Assembly (NCBI GenBank): GCA_002698965.1
Contig: PAAT01000089.1
Span: 1-49,534, forward strand
DNA from: Rhodopirellula sp.
GTDB taxonomy: Bacteria; Planctomycetota; Planctomycetia; Pirellulales; Pirellulaceae
DNA length: 49,534 nucleotides
Direction of reading: 5' to 3'
This document shows, one piece after another, positions 43,519 through 49,534 of this stretch. The translations under genes and the position numbers were made by a program. Position 1 is the first letter of the stretch; each line of letters opens with the position of its first letter. Below the pieces are notes generated by a model. That model was not told the DNA's origin and searched no databases. It saw only the letters and a program-made list of their open reading frames with translations.

Positions 43519-46050
43519 TTACTCTCCTCCTTTACTCGTAGCAGGGTCCACCCGCAGCGTACCGTTTTGCGAGACCTGCCGAATAGATTGCCCATCGATG
43601 TTGTAGGTTACCTCACATTTCAATTCTTTGTATTGTCCGAGTAGTGCTTCTTCGGTTGCCTTGAGCGTAAACGTAATTTCTTCTGTGTCCGATTCGATAT
43701 GATAATCTTCACCAACCGTGGTCACCCCCTTGGGCAGACCCAGTAAAGAAACCCTGGCGGCACCAGTAAACGGCTGTAAATGTTCAACTTTGCACTTCAG
43801 TTCGGCTGTTTGATTTCGCCGAATCGTCCCACTGGGAAACTTGATCGCCACGTACGGTGAAGTCACAACCAAGTCAAAGAAACCTGATGACACTCGCCGC
43901 ACCCCCACTCCGGATTCCCAATCTCCCTCCTTGGTGTGACCGTTCATGGTCATACGATAGGTCCCCGGCCTGGCCGAAGGTGAAGCACTCAGTAAAAACT
44001 CTGCTTCGGACTCGCCTGCGGGTATTTCCAGTCGGCCGCCGGCTGAAACGCCTGGTGGAAACCAATCCGGTTGCATTTCGACGGGACCATGAAAACCTTC
44101 ATTTCGATTAATTCGAACCTTGAAACGCAATTCACCAGCCTGCGAGATCGGGATGTTCGGCTCAGTAACATCTATTGTAAAAGGAGAGGATTCCACGACT
44201 CCCAGTGCATAACGCTGTAAGTGTGCATGGTGCCAACTGCGTCCACCAGAGTGATTAATAAACGGGATATACGCCTGACTGCTTGTATCAATAAAGCTAC
44301 CATCATCCACACGCTTCAATAGAATATGAAACAGGTGTGCCGACGGTACTGCGTCCGCATCTGCGACGAACAGGCAGGGAATTCCATTCATCCCGGATGT
44401 ATAATCAGGCGCGATCATCCTGACACCTTTAGGTAATCCCACTGGTACTAGTTGCAAGGCGCCGTCATAGGTATTCCCGTTTTCCTCGGCGATGTAAACA
44501 TTGACGGACCATTTGTTGCCCTGAGGAATAATAAAACCGGCTGTCCGATTCGTTTCAAAACGATCGTTGGCCCAACTGACCGTGTGGTTGTGAATGGTGT
44601 CACGAACCTCAGCAATCTCCACTCGATAAACAAAATATTCGCCTCCGAGTCCACGCAAATCATGAATGCCGATCAAATGGATACCGTCATCCTGTGGCGT
44701 ATGATTAGCCGAGCCATCGAGCAGTTCAGGACGCTGAAGCCCGCGTGGGATTACAGGTTTGCCCCTCTCAATCCATGTGGCATCGTCAATGGAGAGGGCG
44801 ACATCCTGCTCCTCAATGTGTCGCACCCAAACACTACTATCAATGGGGCTACCATTTCCTCGCGCAAACACACGGATACGGTACTTCACCCCCTTCTTCA
44901 TAAACACTTTAAACACGTCTTCTTCACCGGCGGTAGCGATCACACCATTTAGTGCCACCGGCGCTTCGTGCGTTTGGTTCATCTGAGCCTCTAACGCATT
45001 AGGAAATGGACTGACACGCAGTGGCAGGTGAGAAGGAGGTTTCCCACCTGACGAGTCGGGATAAAAACTGAAGTCACCTGATTTGGTAGGCCAGGTTATT
45101 TTCTCTGAATAGGTCCCAAGTCCGTCTCCCAGTAGCTGAACAGTTTCTGTCGTACCGGCCTGACCACCAAGTGGGTAGGCGAGGACCGGCCGCATAAAAT
45201 TACCGATATGCGCACGATAGAAAATCCATCGCCCACCTTTATAAAGCTGCTGCCGGATATGAATGAAGTATGTGCCCGAGTACGGCGCTGCGATGCTCAA
45301 AATTGGATCCTGAACATGTAAGTCGCTGTCGTCGCATGAAGCGAGTACCCTTCCATCCTCATCGAGAATTCGCACGAGCAAATCATATTCAGATTCTGCA
45401 TATGCCTTGTCGCATAACCTGACACAATCGAGTTCTACTGAGATCCTTTCCTTCGCATTTGCCTGAATGGAGTAGTAGTCATGGTCGAGTTCTCGCGCGA
45501 CCTTTATTTGACCAGCAACGGTGTGGTTCATAGGAACAGGCTGCGCCGTTTCCAGCGAGTCGTTTGGCGACGTGATGGCTACCTTGCTCTCTTTGACAAT
45601 GGTATTACCGCCGTTGTAGGTAACTTCAAATCCACCGCGTTCCAGTTCCGGAATAATTGGAAATGGACCAACCCAAAAGGTAGCCACCGAGGTGAGTGTG
45701 TCTTTCGTGCGCAGTCGAAGTGGGTGTTCTCCAAGCGGGCAATCCTCGGCAATTTCAAAAATGCACCGCACTTGTTCTTTGACATAACCGCCGTGATGCA
45801 GGCTAATCCCATTCTCTAGGTCCGGTAGGTTTTCAAATGCAATGGCCTTGATACCAGGACGATAGAAAAGCACTTCACGAGCATCTTTGATGTTTAGCCC
45901 CTGCATGATCACAGAAACTTGTGTGCCCTGCTGACCACTACGCGGCGTAAGGGCTTCAATGTTACGACGCTGGAAAGCGTGCAAATCTGCGACACCGATG
46001 TGGAACCACAGAACTGAGCAGAGAATGAGAACGTGCTTGAGCAATGACAT
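43519..46050 (-). CDS. Large exported protein with PPC-type domains
   Basis: This 843-residue protein has a signal peptide (about 1-25), an IPT/TIG-like segment (ITPRSGQQGTQVSV-type, about 32-80) and a region (about 165-275) with NDSLETAQPV and DHDYYSIQANAKERISVELDCVRL, the pre-peptidase C-terminal (PPC) domain pattern. A second such region is at about 375-470. The C-terminal third is beta-rich and unassigned. Domains of this kind occur as accessories in secreted proteins. It is gene two of the four-gene operon: its ATG overlaps the stop of the DUF1501 gene by one base, and its own stop lies one base before the GTG of the DUF1549 gene. Confidence 0.85.
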   Translation of the reverse strand: MSLLKHVLILCSVLWFHIGVADLHAFQRRNIEALTPRSGQQGTQVSVIMQGLNIKDAREVLFYRPGIKAIAFENLPDLENGISLHHGGYVKEQVRCIFEIAEDCPLGEHPLRLRTKDTLTSVATFWVGPFPIIPELERGGFEVTYNGGNTIVKESKVAITSPNDSLETAQPVPMNHTVAGQIKVARELDHDYYSIQANAKERISVELDCVRLCDKAYAESEYDLLVRILDEDGRVLASCDDSDLHVQDPILSIAAPYSGTYFIHIRQQLYKGGRWIFYRAHIGNFMRPVLAYPLGGQAGTTETVQLLGDGLGTYSEKITWPTKSGDFSFYPDSSGGKPPSHLPLRVSPFPNALEAQMNQTHEAPVALNGVIATAGEEDVFKVFMKKGVKYRIRVFARGNGSPIDSSVWVRHIEEQDVALSIDDATWIERGKPVIPRGLQRPELLDGSANHTPQDDGIHLIGIHDLRGLGGEYFVYRVEIAEVRDTIHNHTVSWANDRFETNRTAGFIIPQGNKWSVNVYIAEENGNTYDGALQLVPVGLPKGVRMIAPDYTSGMNGIPCLFVADADAVPSAHLFHILLKRVDDGSFIDTSSQAYIPFINHSGGRSWHHAHLQRYALGVVESSPFTIDVTEPNIPISQAGELRFKVRINRNEGFHGPVEMQPDWFPPGVSAGGRLEIPAGESEAEFLLSASPSARPGTYRMTMNGHTKEGDWESGVGVRRVSSGFFDLVVTSPYVAIKFPSGTIRRNQTAELKCKVEHLQPFTGAARVSLLGLPKGVTTVGEDYHIESDTEEITFTLKATEEALLGQYKELKCEVTYNIDGQSIRQVSQNGTLRVDPATSKGGE

Positions 46051-47354
46051 TAGGCCAGCAGTCCTTGTACGACCTTGCCCTCTTTTACGATTTCGATAGG
46101 GCGAGTGCCAAAGGCCAGCAGCTCTTTGTTGGAGTCAATGCCAAGCTGGTGGTACACCGTGCAAAGAAAATCCTCCAGCGAGACCGGGTTTTTGTCGGGC
46201 TCACTGGCCGTTGCATCCGAAGCACCATAAATCTGGCCCTGAGCAATACCGCCTCCGGCCAGCATCATACTATAACTGCGGGCCCAGTGATCGCGACCGC
46301 TTGCCGTGTTAACCCTTGGCGTCCGTCCGAACTCGGTAGTCACCATTACCAGCGTTTCATCCAGCATACCCCTTTGATCCAAATCCGAAATTAGTCCGGC
46401 GATGGCATGATCCAGGGCCGGGCCTTTGTCGAGGTAGGCTTTGCGAATGGAATTGTGGTTATCCCAGCCACCATAGTCCACAGAAACGAACCGCACACCT
46501 GCCGCCACCAGGCGACGAGCCATCAAGAGACGTGCTCCTACTGCCGCCGGCTGGTTGCGATAATTCAGGATGTAACCCTGCCCGTACAACTGTTTGGTAG
46601 CATCGCTCTCACCTTCTAATGTGAACGCCTTTTGGGTCGCTTCTGAATTTAGTAGTGTGTATGCCTGTTCATAAAACTGGCCCATTGTCGCCAATTGAGA
46701 TACGTCTACTTTTTTGGTCTGTAAGCTGGTTTCAAGAATGGCTCTGGCTTTTGTTCGACGTTCAAACTGGCGAGCGGAGACCCCGCCGGGAATGGATAGA
46801 TCCTTCACTTTAAATTCGCCTCGTCCGCCAGGATCCGCGTTTAGCTCGAACACACCGAATTTACTGCTTAGATAGCCTGTACCACCAGCGAAGCTACTTC
46901 GATTCGGTATCGCAATGTACGGAGGCATATTATTTCGAATTCCGTACTCGTGAGCGACGACGGAACCCATCTGCGGGTAATCAATGACCGTTGTCGGCAA
47001 GTAACCGGTAAATAGATGGTAAGTAGCTTGCCCATGGTCCGGAATCTTACAGTGCATTGATCGAACAATGGTAATTTTGTCACTGATCCGAGCCATGCGA
47101 GGAAAGTTTTCACTAAAGTGATAACCGTTTCCGGTCTTTACAACGCCAAAAGAACCGCGGTAATCGATAGGTGCTTCCGGTTTTGGATCCCAGGATTCCT
47201 GAGCTGAAAATCCACCGCTGAGGTTTAAGTGAATAACACTCTTTGCTGGTGCGTTTGGATTGGCTTGAAGGACATCGGTCAATGACAAGCCGAAGGCAGA
47301 TCCCAAACACATCTTTAACGCAGTACGGCGACTTTGTTTTGTGCAAGCAAGCAT
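46050..47354 (-). CDS. DUF1501 protein with Tat-type signal
   Basis: This 434-residue protein begins LACTKQSRRTALKMCLGSAFGLSLTDVLQA, a twin-arginine-like leader (SRRTALK), and continues with HLNLSGGFSAQESWDPKP and TEFGRTPRVNTASGRDHW, which are the hallmarks of DUF1501, an alkaline-phosphatase/sulfatase-fold family of unknown activity. It is the first gene of a four-gene operon, transcribed from the promoter at 47394-47422. Export through the Tat system implies it folds in the cytoplasm first. The stop overlaps the start of the next gene by one base (TAATG). Confidence 0.92.
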   Translation of the reverse strand: MLACTKQSRRTALKMCLGSAFGLSLTDVLQANPNAPAKSVIHLNLSGGFSAQESWDPKPEAPIDYRGSFGVVKTGNGYHFSENFPRMARISDKITIVRSMHCKIPDHGQATYHLFTGYLPTTVIDYPQMGSVVAHEYGIRNNMPPYIAIPNRSSFAGGTGYLSSKFGVFELNADPGGRGEFKVKDLSIPGGVSARQFERRTKARAILETSLQTKKVDVSQLATMGQFYEQAYTLLNSEATQKAFTLEGESDATKQLYGQGYILNYRNQPAAVGARLLMARRLVAAGVRFVSVDYGGWDNHNSIRKAYLDKGPALDHAIAGLISDLDQRGMLDETLVMVTTEFGRTPRVNTASGRDHWARSYSMMLAGGGIAQGQIYGASDATASEPDKNPVSLEDFLCTVYHQLGIDSNKELLAFGTRPIEIVKEGKVVQGLLA

Positions 47355-47393
47355 ATCTTCTCACGAAGCGAACGCGGTTGTAGGTCTTCTTTT

Positions 47394-47422
47394 ATTATAA
47401 GAATCGCGGTACCAACAAGCAA
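47394..47422 (-). promoter_or_regulatory. Sigma70-like promoter of the DUF1501 operon
   Basis: On the minus strand TTGCTT (47422-47417) is followed after 17 bases by a perfect TATAAT (47399-47394). Transcription would start near 47387, about 33 bases before the DUF1501 ATG at 47354, leaving room for a GAGAAG site just upstream of it. Spacing and the -10 are ideal; the -35 matches three of six. This is the best promoter I found in the window. Confidence 0.7.
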
Positions 47423-47592
47423 AAAGCCTGAGTCAGTACGGTTTTATTTTAGACATCTCTTTAAACTGCCAGCCTCTCATCGACAAATATAAGAAGCCAT
47501 AACTTTTAGGTACAACACCTGCACAAAACACACTGTCAGGTCGCCAGTAGATTCTAATGGACTGGCTGTTAATAGAACCGTGTGACGTGTCG

Positions 47593-48564
47593 CTACTTTC
47601 GTGACGAGGCGATTATCGACTTGCCGTTGGTCGTCAGCACATGAATCTCATGCAAGGAAACGCTGGGCGAAAGAAACTCCCAAACGACCTGTTTTTCGCG
47701 TGTAATTTCAAAGGCTCGAGGCTTGTCGGGGGCTTGTTGATGGTAACTGCAGATAACCGTATTTCCATTTCCTAACCGCTGTGCGCCGCAGGGATCGTCA
47801 AATCTGCCGGCAACATGACTATTGTCAACTCGCCAGACAACTTTTCCTGTTGGATCAAACTCGACCGTTTTGTTTCCATGAGTGAGATTTACCAGAATGT
47901 TATTTGATTTCAGGAGGATTGCAGTGAAGGGCCAGTTTTCTTCCGCCCGCCCCCCGAGCTCCGCCAAATCTGTTTTGATCGTACGTTTCACATTCCCTTG
48001 AGGGTCATATTGTTTGACCGCAAATCCAAGTAGATGAGGCACTAGATAGTCACCGTTAGGTAGCTTCCGAGCCATACGGGTTTGCATATGTGCGTTGTTA
48101 GTATCGGGCTGCAAAGGTACATCGACAGCAATTTCGCCGGCCGGCGTGATCTCGAGAATTCGTGGTTTAGCGCCGCGTTCCACGACCATCGTGTTTCCAC
48201 CTTGAAGTCGAACGACAGTTCCCAGCTCTTTGTTAACCGGATCCAGCTTGTATTGAAAGACAAGTTCCCCATCTCGGGTATATTCACGGGCGCTGTTCTC
48301 AATGGATACAAGTACATTACCATTTGGCAATACAAATCCGTCACGCGAACGTCCCGGCACCTGCCATTGAACTCGATTGTCCTCGCCGATAATGGCCGTA
48401 ATAGACCCGGTCACAAGAAATGAATGCCGAATGCCGGATTCACTTTTTTGAGTGCCCAGTGTGGGCCCATCGGCTTGCGCGTACACCGGCGTACCTGATT
48501 GGCCGCAGGCAAAAAATGCGATCAAGAAGCTCGCTTGGATCATTGGTGTGCGGATCGACGGCAT
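47593..48564 (-). CDS. Exported beta-propeller protein
   Basis: This 323-residue protein has a signal peptide (about 1-29) and then repeated blades of the form G-x-x-x-W/F, such as NRVQWQVPGRSRDGFVLPNGNVLV, GELVFQYKLDPVNKELGTVVRL, GKVVWRVDNSHVAGRFDDP and KQVVWEFLSP. They resemble PQQ-type or arylsulfotransferase-like propellers, in which a Trp/Phe precedes each blade turn. No catalytic residues are recognised. The ATG has AGGA about 7 bases upstream. It lies next to the DUF1501 operon on the same strand, but is separated by 238 bases and its own start. Confidence 0.8.
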   Translation of the reverse strand: MPSIRTPMIQASFLIAFFACGQSGTPVYAQADGPTLGTQKSESGIRHSFLVTGSITAIIGEDNRVQWQVPGRSRDGFVLPNGNVLVSIENSAREYTRDGELVFQYKLDPVNKELGTVVRLQGGNTMVVERGAKPRILEITPAGEIAVDVPLQPDTNNAHMQTRMARKLPNGDYLVPHLLGFAVKQYDPQGNVKRTIKTDLAELGGRAEENWPFTAILLKSNNILVNLTHGNKTVEFDPTGKVVWRVDNSHVAGRFDDPCGAQRLGNGNTVICSYHQQAPDKPRAFEITREKQVVWEFLSPSVSLHEIHVLTTNGKSIIASSRK

Positions 48565-48642
48565 CGCTTGTTCCTGTTCATTTAAAAAGTAGGAGTGCCA
48601 CAGTAATATGCCCGGGAGGGAAACATTACTGACATGTAAGTT

Positions 48643-49059
48643 CTATTCAGCCGATGCTTCGCTTGCAGCACTGCTTTCCGGCTGAGCGGCGGCGGCCGCT
48701 TCCCGACGTCGGCGACCTGCTTCTTTGAATGAACGGAAACACGAATAGACATAGCCACCACATAATACTGCCATCAATCCCAGATTTACCTGAACCAGAG
48801 TGTTCTGTTCGTCTTCAAAGAAACCAGGAACCAATCGACCTAAAGCTGCCAGGCATCCCAGCAAACCAAGTAACGCCGCCACATGCATCAGGTGCATATT
48901 CAAAGCCGGCTTAACAATCGACCCAACCGCACACAACAACAATGCGATTCCGACAAACGCGGGAATCAAAGCTGTAACGCTTGCTGATTCACCGGCCGTA
49001 TACCCATAGATTCCATTACCAATAAGTAACAATCCAAATACTGCTGTTAGTTTCGCCAT
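48643..49059 (-). CDS. Four-helix membrane protein of unknown function
   Basis: This 138-residue protein has four hydrophobic helices (about 3-20, 28-47, 57-76 and 90-108), and a charged tail with RRRREAAAAAQPESS. The pattern LTAVFGLLLIGNGIYGYTAG..ALIPAFVGIALLL resembles small membrane proteins of the TMEM14 kind, but I claim no homology. The ATG has AGGA 8-9 bases upstream. The gene stands between the hydrolase fragment and the propeller gene. Confidence 0.75.
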   Translation of the reverse strand: MAKLTAVFGLLLIGNGIYGYTAGESASVTALIPAFVGIALLLCAVGSIVKPALNMHLMHVAALLGLLGCLAALGRLVPGFFEDEQNTLVQVNLGLMAVLCGGYVYSCFRSFKEAGRRRREAAAAAQPESSAASEASAE

Positions 49060-49115
49060 TTCAATGATTCCTAATATTTAAGTGCTACCAGCCAACTGGT
49101 CTCTTTACGTATTAA

Positions 49116-49484
49116 CTATTTGTCTTGTTTGACGGTCTCTTGTTTGTCCTGTTTGACGTTCTCTTGAAACAAGTCAAAGACCTCCGGAAAATGTTCCCAG
49201 GCGACATTTAAATGGGTTCCGTTAGGGAATTCAAGATATTTATGAGTAACACCATGAACTACAATCACTCCAAGCTGTCCTTTCAGCTTCTTCATATCAT
49301 AATCGTGATTCGTACCGGCCGAAGCAAGAGGAGAAAGTGCAGCCCATTTCTCCGGATACTTCATTCCCAGATGCCAGGTACCTGAACCGCCCATCGAATG
49401 ACCCATCAGATACGTACGTTGAGGATCGACATTGAATTCTTTTTGAGCCAGTTCCAAGTGCGTCGTGATGCGACGACGTGCCGC
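49116..49484 (-). CDS. 3' part of an alpha/beta hydrolase; frame breaks near the window edge
   Basis: The readable part, about 122 codons, carries FNVDPQRTYLMGHSMGGSGTW, the lipase box GHSMGG of an esterase/PHB-depolymerase-like hydrolase, and KYLEFPNGTHLNVAWEHFPE with the presumed catalytic histidine. It ends in a duplicated KQDK tail (see repeat). The frame is preceded by a TGA at 49485-49487, only 47 bases from the window edge, so the catalytic N-terminal half is absent, shifted or lies beyond a sequencing error. I therefore treat it as a fragment. No start is assigned. Confidence 0.65.
   Translation of the reverse strand, partial: AARRRITTHLELAQKEFNVDPQRTYLMGHSMGGSGTWHLGMKYPEKWAALSPLASAGTNHDYDMKKLKGQLGVIVVHGVTHKYLEFPNGTHLNVAWEHFPEVFDLFQENVKQDKQETVKQDK
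49119..49166. repeat. 24-bp tandem duplication at hydrolase C-terminus
   Basis: Bases 49119-49142 and 49143-49166 are the same 24-base unit with two mismatches (at 49125/49149 and 49135/49159). In frame they add an eight-residue repeat to the protein's C-terminus, visible as two VKQDK copies. Confidence 0.8.
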
Positions 49485-49534
49485 TCACTGCTGGCCCGCT
49501 TTTTGCCCCGCGGTGGCCTCTGGTGTTTAGCCAA

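Noticed and set aside
41318..43595. Start of the DUF1549 protein upstream of 43517
   Set aside because: It overlaps the preceding gene out of frame and the GTG at 43517 has a much better ribosome site and a one-base junction.

Overview
The window reads as a piece of a planctomycete chromosome with roughly balanced base composition (judged by eye). The evidence is lineage-typical families: a DUF1501 / PPC-domain / DUF1549-DUF1553 / planctomycete-cytochrome operon, a TIGR03000-type domain protein, an ASPIC/UnbV lipoprotein paired with a TPR lipoprotein, zinc-ribbon membrane proteins and many large exported proteins of unknown function. Housekeeping genes (purB, asd, truA, accA, dtd, clpX, holA, tRNA-Glu) are scattered singly among them, as is usual in this phylum. 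Many starts are GTG or TTG, and Shine-Dalgarno signals are present for only part of the genes.

Layout. 1-3792 (minus): partial purB, a KDG-type sugar kinase and an HD-domain phosphohydrolase. 4265-12558: exported or membrane proteins (a 672-residue exported protein behind a 10-bp inverted repeat, a zinc-ribbon membrane protein, a small membrane protein, a TPR-like/esterase fusion), an HpaI-type aldolase and an exported PCMT-family methyltransferase. 12695-18746 (plus): TIGR03000-type protein, terminator, asd, truA, GT4 glycosyltransferase, an unusual Ser/Thr kinase and accA. 19069-23422 (plus): FG-GAP/ASPIC lipoprotein, TPR lipoprotein, dtd, CvpA-like protein. 23438-25210 (minus): two unrecognised envelope proteins. 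25483-28720 (plus): three exported proteins, two of them diverged paralogs and the third ending in a DUF11-like domain, behind a control region with three palindromes. 28728-38708: acetyl-xylan-esterase-like hydrolase, aminotransferase, clpX with its terminator, a small membrane protein, KDPG aldolase, a duplicated-module exported protein, a solA-like oxidase and holA. 38924-38996: tRNA-Glu(CTC). 39229-39711: a 36-residue lipoprotein candidate and a tail-anchored zinc-ribbon protein. 39893-47354 (minus): the four-gene planctomycete cytochrome/DUF operon behind a clear sigma70-like promoter. 47593-49534 (minus): an exported beta-propeller, a four-helix membrane protein and the 3' part of an alpha/beta hydrolase whose frame breaks near the window edge.

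How the genes fit together. KDG kinase and KDPG aldolase are consecutive steps from 2-keto-3-deoxygluconate to pyruvate plus glyceraldehyde-3-phosphate. With the HpaI-type aldolase and the esterases they suggest polysaccharide or acidic-sugar use, although the genes are not clustered. No defence system, CRISPR array, insertion sequence or intact prophage was seen. The candidates I consider most worth following are the 25.2-28.7 kb envelope cluster with its palindromic control region, the DFA-motif kinase, the 39.2 kb small lipoprotein/zinc-ribbon pair and the one-nucleotide-coupled DUF1501 operon.
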